From positions 3,577-11,094 of the forward strand of contig DOMV01000093.1 of the NCBI GenBank assembly GCA_003509805.1: a stretch of 7,518 nt of DNA, written 5' to 3'. The DNA is from Planctomycetaceae bacterium. GTDB lineage: Bacteria > Planctomycetota > Planctomycetia > Pirellulales > Thermoguttaceae. A program made the position numbers and the translations under genes. Position 1 is the stretch's first letter. The number at the start of each line of letters is the position of its first letter. Positions 1 through 5,352 of the stretch are shown one piece after another. The notes beneath the pieces are model-generated. The model saw only the letters and a list, made by a program, of their open reading frames with translations, searched no databases and had not been told where the DNA came from.

Positions 1-100
1 CGAAGCCGGTTGAGTTTTCCGTCCAACCACCTGTTGACGCGCTTGTGTACCCTCCGAGAAAACAGGCTCCCCGAAAGCCGGCTTCGGGAAATCCCGATGG
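1..100. repeat. Family 2 intergenic repeat, copy 1 (cut by window edge)
   Basis: This stretch aligns along its whole length with 1695-1800. Both begin CGAAGCCGGTTGA(G/A)TTTTCCG, share GTTGTGT-type and GCTCCC(C/A)GAAA blocks in the same order, and end in CGGG-AA-TC-ATGG. By eye the two are roughly 70% alike with small gaps. Bases 1-9 (CGAAGCCGG) are an exact inverted copy of 78-86 (CCGGCTTCG), so the element can fold with its two ends paired. The left end may lie outside the window. It sits directly after the stop of the VOC gene on the minus strand. It looks like a non-coding palindromic repeat (REP or MITE-like). No transposase gene is present. Confidence 0.6.
70..88 (-). terminator. Possible terminator hairpin after the VOC gene
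   Basis: Bases 70-88 are a near-perfect palindrome (CCCGAA-A-GCC/GGC-TTCGGG). On the minus strand it begins about 20 nt after the stop codon of the VOC gene and is followed by AGCCTGTTTTCTC, a short U-rich stretch. That is consistent with a weak intrinsic terminator supplied by the repeat. The U tract is short, so this is tentative. Confidence 0.35.
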
Positions 101-108
101 TTTTCGGA

Positions 109-420
109 TTACTTCACTTCCATGAATTCGATCGGCAATCCTTCGTGAAGGATGAACGCACAACGGCGACCGGGTCCGACATCGAAGGGTTCGACGAGAA
201 TTTGTCTGCCTTCCACCGCTTTTGCCAGATCGTCGACGCGGAAAGCGATATGCGTTTTCGTCTGCAATTCTTTCGGCATCGGACTCTCCGGATCGAACTT
301 CAGCCATTCAATCCGATACGTACAAGCGTTCGGGTCGCTGAAGTGAACCTTTCCGCCTTCCAGATAGCCGGCCCATTGCTTTTCTTCCGTCGTCGGAATT
401 CCGATATGTTCGTATTGCAT
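109..420 (-). CDS. Small VOC (glyoxalase/bleomycin-resistance fold) protein
   Basis: The 103-residue protein begins MQYEHIGIPT and shows the pattern of a vicinal oxygen chelate domain: an N-terminal HIGI strand, a middle strand TYRIEWLKF, then HIAFRVDDLAKAVEG and a closing PIEFMEV strand. His5, Glu38, His57 and Glu98 fall where VOC enzymes usually place their metal ligands, so a bound divalent metal is likely (inference). The family includes glyoxalase I, dioxygenases and antibiotic-binding proteins. Nothing here fixes a substrate. At 103 residues it is shorter than the usual single domain of about 120, and it has no signal peptide, so it should be cytoplasmic. The ATG has no clear SD: the preceding bases are CATTAGAATC. 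It lies 168 bp downstream of the cupin gene with a stem-loop between them, so co-transcription is uncertain. Confidence 0.85.
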   Translation of the reverse strand: MQYEHIGIPTTEEKQWAGYLEGGKVHFSDPNACTYRIEWLKFDPESPMPKELQTKTHIAFRVDDLAKAVEGRQILVEPFDVGPGRRCAFILHEGLPIEFMEVK

Positions 421-482
421 GATTCTAATGATAATGAGAGTCGTTCCGCAATTCCAGTTCAGCGGACTTGCACACTTTTCGC

Positions 483-510
483 CGTCTCCCTCGTGCAGGC
501 GGGGGAGACG
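483..510 (-). terminator. Stem-loop between the cupin and VOC genes
   Basis: CGTCTCCC (483-490) and GGGAGACG (503-510) form a perfect 8-bp GC-rich stem around a 12-nt loop. It lies about 80 nt past the cupin stop codon. On the minus strand it is followed by GCGAAAAGTG rather than a U tract, so it is not a standard intrinsic terminator. It may instead protect a 3' end or attenuate read-through into the VOC gene. Nothing else is visible in 421-588. Confidence 0.35.
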
Positions 511-588
511 AACAATGCTTTCCTGTTTCTCTTAAATCCACCAGTCTTGCATTTCCGCACAAGCCTGCTGCTATCCTTCCGTTTTCGA

Positions 589-1371
589 CTACTCCGCTTT
601 TTTGGCTTCGGTGTTGCCGACCTTTCCGTCAGGATTGCTGAACTTCAGGCCGGAAGCGGCATGAAAGCTGGCGTATTCCGTGACGATCGCGCCATTGGGA
701 CCGGCCATCATGAAATGCTTCCGGTCCAGACCGGAGAGGGGGAGCATGTCGCCGACCTTGAGTTCCTTGGCTTGAAACGCGGTGATCGCCTTGGCGTCGA
801 GTTGACTCTTCATCGCATTCTTAACCTCGACCGGCAGCGCGTCGAGATCGGCTTCCGAGCCGCCTTCGGCAAAGCACCAAACACTCCCGTTGCGCACCTG
901 CCAGACTTCATGCTTCGCCGGCTTGTCTTCGGCGGCGACGTGCCAGTGTTCCGGGATCATCTGGTACGGGAGCAGGTAGATTTCGTGACCGAAATAACCG
1001 TGTTCCTTGTCGTTGACAAAGAAGATACCGGCCATGCCGACGTTCGAGAAATCGCCCAGGTTGAAGTCGAGAATCCAAAGCTTGTCACCGGCCAACGAAC
1101 TGTTCGGAGCGGCATCCAGGACGGTCTTGGCGAGCGAGTACCGATGGAAACGGAACAATTCCTCGAATGCCTGGCGTCCGGCTTCTTCGTTGAAGCTCCC
1201 GTCGGCCTTGTAATAAAACGAATTCTCATGTTTCGGCATGACTCGTTCTCCTCGCGCGGCACGTCCTTCGCGAATGCCGCCCCGGCGTGAATTTTGAAAG
1301 GCGAATGTGGACACAGACAGGGCGAGGACCATGAGAACGGTCAGCGCGGCAAACCATCGGGATCGATTCAT
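589..1371 (-). CDS. Secreted D-lyxose-isomerase-like cupin protein
   Basis: This protein has 260 residues. Residues 1-24 (MNRSRW, then AALTVLMVLALSVSTFA) form a Sec-type signal peptide, so the mature protein is exported. Residues 52-118 (FYYKADGSF, FRFHRYSL, LWILDFNLGDFSNVGMAGIFF) lead into a cupin core with GHEIYLLP, IPEHWH (His142, His144), KHEVWQVRNGSVW (Glu155) and a later His219. These match the two-His, one-Glu, one-His metal site of cupins. The layout resembles D-lyxose ketol-isomerase-type proteins (Lyx_isomer family), which interconvert ketose and aldose sugars using a divalent metal. Activity on lyxose or mannose is not established here, and an exported copy is odd for a sugar isomerase. 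The ATG at 1371 is chosen because AAGGAG stands 7 nt upstream and the signal peptide begins there. An in-frame upstream extension to 1551 would cross the promoter and is rejected. Confidence 0.82.
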   Translation of the reverse strand: MNRSRWFAALTVLMVLALSVSTFAFQNSRRGGIREGRAARGERVMPKHENSFYYKADGSFNEEAGRQAFEELFRFHRYSLAKTVLDAAPNSSLAGDKLWILDFNLGDFSNVGMAGIFFVNDKEHGYFGHEIYLLPYQMIPEHWHVAAEDKPAKHEVWQVRNGSVWCFAEGGSEADLDALPVEVKNAMKSQLDAKAITAFQAKELKVGDMLPLSGLDRKHFMMAGPNGAIVTEYASFHAASGLKFSNPDGKVGNTEAKKAE

Positions 1372-1431
1372 CGGATAACTCCTTGTCATAAAGGGAAACG
1401 TGGAAAGCGACATGCTTCCGGACAGACACCC

Positions 1432-1461
1432 ATTATACAAGGAACAGGGATCGATTGACAA
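1432..1461 (-). promoter_or_regulatory. Sigma-70-type promoter for the cupin gene
   Basis: On the minus strand a -35 box TTGTCA (1461-1456) and a perfect -10 box TATAAT (1437-1432) are separated by 18 bp. Transcription would start near 1425, leaving a leader of about 55 nt before the ATG at 1371 that includes the AAGGAG ribosome site. This is the best promoter match in the window and implies the cupin gene is transcribed separately from rplU. Confidence 0.75.
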
Positions 1462-1496
1462 GTCTCCCCGGCCGTTTTTACCGGTACAATTACGAT

Positions 1497-1657
1497 ATTC
1501 TGGAAACGCGGTGCAAACGGACATTCGGCCAATCCTGCCTGTCGCACTCACTCGCTCCTAACTTCTGTTTGTGTAATGACATACACAGACACTCGATCGG
1601 CAGGCGATTATGCGCGGCAATCGTTTTGGACGTCGCTTCAGGCCGTTTGCGGTATAC
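1497..1657. repeat. Family 1 structured intergenic repeat, copy A
   Basis: The first 59 bases align with 5844-5904 at roughly 80% identity by eye (shared blocks GGAAACGCG/GGGAACGCG, AACGGACATT, TCGCACTC/CCGCACTC). The right end, GCCGTTTGCGGTATAC (1642-1657), matches 15 of 16 bases at 5979-5994. Between them an outer stem pairs 1534-1544 with 1594-1604 (10 of 11 pairs, one of them G-U). An inner stem of 10 pairs (1566-1575 with 1582-1591, one G-U) closes on a 6-nt loop. No reading frame with a ribosome site was found. It lies in the rplU-cupin spacer, upstream of the cupin promoter. Confidence 0.6.
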
Positions 1658-1694
1658 TTTGACAGACTGATGTGAGAGGCAAACAGCCCGCATA

Positions 1695-1800
1695 CCGAAG
1701 CCGGTTGAATTTTCCGCCCAAGCCGCCCGTTTATCTCAGGGTTGTGTTTTTTCCGAAGAAGAAGCTCCCAGAAAACCGACTCCGGGCAACTTCAATGGCG
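1695..1800. repeat. Family 2 intergenic repeat, copy 2
   Basis: This is a diverged second copy of the repeat at 1-100. Its ends can pair: 1695-1706 (CCGAAGCCGGTT) with 1774-1785 (AACCGACTCCGG) gives 10 of 12 pairs. It begins 37 bp after copy A of the other repeat family. The 5' end including the flanking ATAC is shared with the fragment at 4897-4934. No coding capacity is apparent. The rest of the 1372-1854 spacer holds only the cupin promoter, copy A and the hairpin after rplU. Confidence 0.6.
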
Positions 1801-1827
1801 TCCAGTATACCAAGGCGAACACAGACC

Positions 1828-1855
1828 AGCGCCCGGCCGATGTCCGACCGGCGCT
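1828..1855 (-). terminator. Hairpin at the rplU stop codon
   Basis: AGCGC (1828-1832) pairs with GCGCT (1851-1855). After one bulged C, CGG pairs with CCG inside, around a loop of roughly 12 nt. The stem overlaps the first base of the TGA of rplU and is followed on the minus strand by GGTCTGTGTT, which is only mildly U-rich. It is a plausible end signal for the rne-rplU transcript. Confidence 0.4.
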
Positions 1856-2172
1856 CAGCCGACGATTTCGCTGATTCGAACAAGCGTATAGGTCTGTCGA
1901 TGGCCCGTTTTCCGTCTCGAATTTTTACGACGGCGAAATTTGGCGACAACCAGTTTCGGCCCTTTTTCTTCTCCGAGCACTTCCGCGACCACCTTTGCGC
2001 CGGAAACGGTCGGTTGACCGATTTTGACCCCGTCTTCGCCGCTGATCGCAAGAACCTGATCGAATTCGACGGTGGAACCGGTTTTTGTCTCCTCGCCGCG
2101 ATAATCGATCATCAATCGCGTACCGACCTGAACTTTATGTTGGCGACCGCCGTCTTTGAAAATTGCGTACAT
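1855..2172 (-). CDS. rplU: 50S ribosomal protein L21 (bL21)
   Basis: The 105-residue protein MYAIFKDGGRQHKVQVG... has the L21 family length and sequence. Recognisable parts are the start (M)YAIFKDGGRQ, the KVQVGTRL strand, the glycine-rich GEDGVKIGQPTV segment, and the basic end FRRRKNSRRKTGHRQTYTLVRI, which contacts 23S rRNA. It is a structural component of the large ribosomal subunit in the cytoplasm. The start at MYAIF is fixed by the family. A longer in-frame reading upstream to 2388 would overlap the end of rne and is rejected. No SD precedes the ATG (CTTAAGCTCTCCC). The gene follows rne by 131 bp. The gene for L27 (rpmA), usually next to rplU, is not downstream: a spacer of about 480 bp and the cupin gene follow instead. 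Confidence 0.97.
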   Translation of the reverse strand: MYAIFKDGGRQHKVQVGTRLMIDYRGEETKTGSTVEFDQVLAISGEDGVKIGQPTVSGAKVVAEVLGEEKGPKLVVAKFRRRKNSRRKTGHRQTYTLVRISEIVG

Positions 2173-2303
2173 GGGAGAGCTTAAGGAAAAAAAGGTGGCT
2201 GGTATGTCAAGTATTCCGGTATACAAGTATAACGGGAATCGGCCCACGCTTCGAGTGAAAACCGGACGCATAAAGTCAAAGACGGCAATTCTACTCAAAT
2301 CGC
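2173..2303 (-). promoter_or_regulatory. rne-rplU spacer with possible internal promoter
   Basis: This 131-bp leader of rplU has a TATACT (2231-2226 on the minus strand) that could be a -10 box about 50 nt before the ATG, but no convincing -35 lies 16-18 bp upstream. The same stretch has an imperfect inverted repeat, ATTCC-GTATA against TATA-GGGAAT (about 2214-2238), and a run of seven T just before the coding region. L21 leaders bind their own protein or other factors in some bacteria. Whether this one does cannot be judged from sequence alone. Confidence 0.25.
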
Positions 2304-3968
2304 TCACTTTTTCAAGGAGCCCTCCAGCGAAAAACCGACGGGGTGATGCTGAGGGTCGAAGCATTCGATTTCGAGGTGCTCGGGCCACAGCTCCGGTTTA
2401 CCCCGGATAATGATTTCGACGTCCCCCTCCTGCTCGATCGTCGCAAGCTCGGAACGTTTCCGGTTGTTCAAATACTCGGCCACCTCCTCGGCCACGGTGA
2501 CGCGAATGCGGACGATTTCCGGCTGTTGGCTCGCAAGTTCAAGGGAACGAAAGACTTCGAGTGCCATACTTTCCGCGGATTTAACGACGCCGCCGCCGTT
2601 ACAGCAGGGGCATTCCTGGTAGACGCTTCGTTTGAGCGAGGGGCGAACCCGTTGCCGGGTCATTTCGATCAAACCGAACGGGCTGGTTCGCAAAATTTTC
2701 GTTCGAGCCCTATCCCGTTTGATCGCATCGCGTAAACAGCGTTCGACCGAACGGCGGTGCGATTCCTTTTTCATGTCGATAAAATCGTTGACGATCACGC
2801 CGCCGAGATCCCGGAGGCGAATTTGCCTCGCGATTTCCTTGGCCGCGAGAAGATTCATCCTGTAGGACGTTTCTTCCGCGTCGCCGTCGGCACGAAAACT
2901 ACCGCTGTTGACATCAATCGCCACCAACGCTTCCGTCTGGTCGATAACGATGGAACCCCCTTCCTTGAGCGGAATCCGCCGGTGATTAATGGACGCGATT
3001 TCCTTGTCGAGGCTGAATTTATGGAAAATCGGTTCCCGGCCTTCATACAATTCGAGCCTGTCGGCATACCGCGGCATGACCAGTTCGAGGAACTCTTTGG
3101 CCCTTTCATAGGCATGTGGTTCGTCAATCGTGATGGAGTCGATCTCGGCGGTGAAAACATCGCGGATCGTTCGAATGATCATGTCGCTCTCTTCGTAAAT
3201 ATCGATGGGAGCGGGCATTTTTTGCAATCGCCGGACGATTGCCTTCCAGAGTCGCATCAAGTAGGCGAGATCGCGCGAAAGTTCCGCCCGGGTCCGGTCG
3301 GCTCCGGCAGTACGAACAATAAACCCAAGTCCTTTGGGAGGATCGAGTTCGTGCATGATGTCCCGCAATTTCCGGCGTACCGATTCATCCTCGATTTTAC
3401 GGGAAACACCGACCCGGCCGAGCGAAGGCATCAGGACAAGATACCTTCCCGGAATGCTGATATAAGTGGAAAGAGTGGGCCCCTTGTTTCCCAGACCTTC
3501 CTTAATCACCTGAACGATAACCTCATCCCCACGATGAAAAACATCTTGAATCGGCGGCTTATTCCGGGGACGACTGTTGATGTAACCATCGTCGGGAACG
3601 GAAGATCGATTTGTCCGTCCACCACCCGTCCGGACACTGTTCGTCCGGGCACTGCTCGTCCGAATAGTGTGTTCACCTCGGTTTCCCCGTTCTTCCCGTT
3701 CAGGCTTGTCGATCCAACCCGCAGCCTGCTTGAAATAAGAGGGCTCGACATCGCTGATATGCAGAAAACCGTTGCGGCCGACCCCGAAATCGACGAACGC
3801 CGCCTGAATACTCGGTTCCAGATTGACGATCACGCCCTTGTAGATATTGCCGACATAATTATCCTGGTTGGCACGTTCAACGTAAAGTTCTTCCAGGACA
3901 TCGTTTTCAACGACAGCAATACGGCATTCCTCCGGCTGTCGGACATTGATGAGCATTTCCTGCTTCAT
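2304..3968 (-). CDS. rne: Ribonuclease E/G family endoribonuclease
   Basis: This 554-residue protein is the catalytic half of the RNase E/G family, which cleaves single-stranded AU-rich RNA in mRNA decay and in rRNA and tRNA processing. An S1 RNA-binding domain starts near residue 35 (NIYKGVIVNLEPSIQAAFVDFG, GFLHISDV). It is interrupted at about 84-141 by a low-complexity, Arg/Thr/Ser/Asn-rich insert and resumes at VFHRGDEVIVQVIKEG. The 5'-sensor/RNase H-like part follows. The DNase I-like active site shows ALVAIDVNSG (Asp352) and GGVIVNDFIDM (Asp395), the metal-binding aspartates of the family. The Zn-link motif CPCC (Cys453, Cys456) should hold a dimer together. There is no long C-terminal degradosome scaffold, so in length it resembles RNase G or a short RNase E. 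The ATG at 3968 follows AAGGGATGACCG. The gene lies 182 bp downstream of the DUF2344 gene and 131 bp upstream of rplU. Confidence 0.95.
   Translation of the reverse strand: MKQEMLINVRQPEECRIAVVENDVLEELYVERANQDNYVGNIYKGVIVNLEPSIQAAFVDFGVGRNGFLHISDVEPSYFKQAAGWIDKPEREERGNRGEHTIRTSSARTNSVRTGGGRTNRSSVPDDGYINSRPRNKPPIQDVFHRGDEVIVQVIKEGLGNKGPTLSTYISIPGRYLVLMPSLGRVGVSRKIEDESVRRKLRDIMHELDPPKGLGFIVRTAGADRTRAELSRDLAYLMRLWKAIVRRLQKMPAPIDIYEESDMIIRTIRDVFTAEIDSITIDEPHAYERAKEFLELVMPRYADRLELYEGREPIFHKFSLDKEIASINHRRIPLKEGGSIVIDQTEALVAIDVNSGSFRADGDAEETSYRMNLLAAKEIARQIRLRDLGGVIVNDFIDMKKESHRRSVERCLRDAIKRDRARTKILRTSPFGLIEMTRQRVRPSLKRSVYQECPCCNGGGVVKSAESMALEVFRSLELASQQPEIVRIRVTVAEEVAEYLNNRKRSELATIEQEGDVEIIIRGKPELWPEHLEIECFDPQHHPVGFSLEGSLKK
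3613..3672. repeat. 15-bp tandem repeat (4 units) inside rne
   Basis: Four units each starting GTCCG begin at 3613, 3628, 3643 and 3658. Units 2 and 3 are nearly identical (GTCCGGACACTGTTC and GTCCGGGCACTGCTC). On the coding strand they give repeated five-residue blocks beginning RT (RTSSA, RTNSV, RTGGG, RTNRS) in the middle of the S1-domain insert. A period of 15 keeps the frame, so copy number can change without breaking the protein. Confidence 0.8.
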
Positions 3969-4150
3969 CGGTCATCCCTTTCCCAGGCGACGGAAGGTTT
4001 TACTGTCTCGCCAGAGACGACAACGGATCCTTACCACCGGCAACACTTGGACATACCCCTGATCGTGCCGAACGGTAAAAAGGAATCGCGCCAGACAAAA
4101 GTGATCGAATTCCCCAAAATACCGGGGGCGTTTCGACGAAAAGTAAAAAG
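3969..4150 (-). promoter_or_regulatory. rne 5' leader with small hairpins
   Basis: This 182-bp spacer holds no gene. On the minus strand GTCTC-TGGC-GAGAC forms a 5-bp stem with a 4-nt loop (4005-4018), about 37-50 nt before the rne start, and CCCC-GGGG pairs at 4112-4127. No convincing promoter was found, so rne is probably read from the promoter at 4994-5021 through the DUF2344 gene. RNase E of enterobacteria controls its own mRNA through leader hairpins. A similar role here is only a possibility. Confidence 0.3.
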
Positions 4151-4807
4151 TCAGTCTTCGAGAAGAAACACCCGGGTGCGAACCGGAAAGACCGATTTGA
4201 AAAGTCTTTCTTCAAGTCCGATTGCCGTCAGGAGTTCCCGAATACCGACCTCGGGTCCGTTGTGGGCTTGTTTGTTTGCCAAAATCTCGGTCACCAGCCG
4301 ACCGGTTTTTTCGTCGAATTCAAGCAACACGACCGCCGGACGAACATCGACCGTTTTGCCGTTATGCTTGCTGACGATAAAACTTGCACCGATGAGCAGA
4401 TCGTCGATTCTTGCCTTCAGCCCGTCGCGGTCGCCTTCCGGCACGATCATCTCGTATCGAGCGGAACGCATTCTGGCTTTCAGCCGGCCGGGTACAAGCA
4501 GTTCGGCGCGATGAAACACCAATCCCGCGAGGGAAGAACGATTAAGTCGCTCCAACAACGACACCGTATCGACGGGATCCGCCGTTTCGAGCATTTCAAG
4601 GTCGAGAACCTCGTCCTCACCGTCGATGCCGAGCGCAAGTGCCGAAGGAGAACTGATTTTCGGCTTGGGGTGAAACCCTTGACTCATGGCCAACGGCAAA
4701 CAGACACGCCGAAACAGACGCTCCAGCGTTCTCAAGAGATCCTGGTGCCCTATGTATCGAAGTCTTCCCGATTTACTAAAACGGATTCGTACTCGTTGTC
4801 GAACCAT
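4151..4807 (-). CDS. DUF2344 / TIGR03936 radical-SAM-linked protein
   Basis: The 218-residue protein begins MVRQRVRIRFSKSGRLRYIG and continues with HQDLLRTLERLFRRV, LPLAMSQGFHPKPKISSPSALALGI and a C-terminal LLTAIGLEERLFKSVFPVRTRVFL. These are the marks of the TIGR03936 (DUF2344) family, whose members are encoded next to, or fused to, an uncharacterised radical SAM protein. The biochemical role is unknown; proximity to RNase E/G in several lineages has suggested RNA metabolism. The ATG at 4807 matches the usual family start and has GGTGAT 7 nt upstream. A GTG at 4819 would add four residues but overlaps that site. No radical SAM gene lies beside it in this window. It is probably the first gene of a DUF2344-rne-rplU transcript, with a leader of about 180 nt. 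Confidence 0.9.
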   Translation of the reverse strand: MVRQRVRIRFSKSGRLRYIGHQDLLRTLERLFRRVCLPLAMSQGFHPKPKISSPSALALGIDGEDEVLDLEMLETADPVDTVSLLERLNRSSLAGLVFHRAELLVPGRLKARMRSARYEMIVPEGDRDGLKARIDDLLIGASFIVSKHNGKTVDVRPAVVLLEFDEKTGRLVTEILANKQAHNGPEVGIRELLTAIGLEERLFKSVFPVRTRVFLLED

Positions 4808-4896
4808 TGGTTCGATCACCGCCCGTTTGCTGCCTGGGCAAAACGGACGCCTTCATGTTATTGGTTTGTGGTAAATGTGGACTTTGTTTGCATTGA

Positions 4897-4934
4897 TACC
4901 GAAGCCGGGGGCGTTTTCCGTTTGATCCGCCCGG
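4897..4934. repeat. Family 2 repeat, 5' fragment
   Basis: ATACCGAAGCCGG (4896-4908) is identical to 1692-1704 in copy 2. The later blocks TTTTCCG (4914-4920) and CCGCCCG (4927-4933) recur at exactly the same spacing as in copy 2. After about 4934 the similarity stops and no right arm is seen, so this looks like a truncated copy. GGGCG (4909-4913) can pair with CGCCC (4928-4932) within the fragment. It lies inside the predicted leader of the DUF2344 transcript. Confidence 0.45.
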
Positions 4935-4993
4935 CGTGCCACCCTATCGATCGTTCGATCGAACTCGCATTTTTCCCTTGTCGATGAACGTAA

Positions 4994-5021
4994 AGTATAC
5001 AATAATCTTCCCCGATTGCAA
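4994..5021 (-). promoter_or_regulatory. Sigma-70-type promoter for DUF2344-rne
   Basis: On the minus strand a -35 box TTGCAA (5021-5016) and a -10 box TATACT (4999-4994) are separated by 16 bp. Transcription would begin near 4987, giving a leader of about 180 nt before the ATG at 4807. The -35 box overlaps a direct repeat of TGCAATCGGG, which could be a protein-binding site. Confidence 0.65.
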
Positions 5022-5034
5022 CAACCCGATTGCA
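5011..5034. repeat. Direct repeat at the -35 region (possible operator)
   Basis: CCCGATTGCA occurs at 5011-5020 and again at 5025-5034, a 14-bp step. The first copy covers most of the -35 box of the promoter for the DUF2344 gene. Paired direct repeats at this position are typical of activator or repressor sites. No regulator can be named. Confidence 0.4.
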
Positions 5035-5054
5035 TCAAGTACCCTAAAAAAAGA

Positions 5055-5312
5055 TTATTTCAACTCTTGATTCAGGGTTGCCAGCAATGTCGGGTCGTCC
5101 GAGGCAAGAATATGATCGATCCGTTCCTGGGGGACGCCAAGATTTTTCATTGCCGTTGCGGCCCGTTTCCATAACGTTTGGCGTTTCTTTCCTTCGGCCA
5201 GGTACAAATCGGTCGCCAATTCTCCAAGGCGTTGCATGGAAAGGACTTCCCGATTTTCGTAATACCTTTTAATGATCTTTTCCTGGTAGGGAGTGCGATT
5301 CTGGAATGACAT
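5055..5312 (-). CDS. 85-aa soluble protein of unknown function
   Basis: The protein begins MSFQNRTPYQEKIIKRYYEN. It has 85 residues, no signal peptide or membrane segment, and a mostly helical, charged composition: YQEKIIKRYYENREVLSMQRLGELATDLYLA, then GKKRQTLWKRAATAMKNLGVP, then IDHILASDDPTLLATLNQEL. I recall similar proteins starting S-(F/Y)-x-x-RTPYQ in planctomycetes, which supports a conserved family, but no function is known to me. The regular helices suggest a small helical bundle that may bind a partner protein or nucleic acid (inference). The ATG has no clear SD (GACAAGTATTT). The start lies 40 bp after the stop of the upstream membrane protein gene, so the two are probably co-transcribed. 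A run of seven T follows its TAA on the minus strand. Confidence 0.75.
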   Translation of the reverse strand: MSFQNRTPYQEKIIKRYYENREVLSMQRLGELATDLYLAEGKKRQTLWKRAATAMKNLGVPQERIDHILASDDPTLLATLNQELK

Positions 5313-5352
5313 AAATACTTGTCGCGTAAAGAAATGTAAAAGTTTTCCGGCG

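Noticed and set aside
420..450. Leaderless promoter TTGCGG-18-TAGAAT before the VOC gene
   Set aside because: The -10 box would end one base before the ATG, putting the transcription start inside the coding region.
10..1290. Long plus-strand open frame of 426 codons
   Set aside because: It runs antisense through the VOC and cupin genes, both of which show clear family motifs on the minus strand, and its protein has no recognisable domain.
4119..4133. ATACCGGGGGCGTTT as a fourth family 2 repeat
   Set aside because: It shares CCGGGGGCGTTT with the fragment at 4897-4934 but lacks CGAAGCC and the later blocks; chance or a remnant too short to support.
2757..4514. Long plus-strand open frame of 585 codons
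   Set aside because: It is the antisense shadow of rne and the DUF2344 gene; the minus-strand products carry catalytic and family motifs.
5046..5070. Seven-T run after the 85-aa gene as an intrinsic terminator
   Set aside because: The only stem before it is TCAA-GAG-TTGA, four weak pairs, too little for a convincing terminator.
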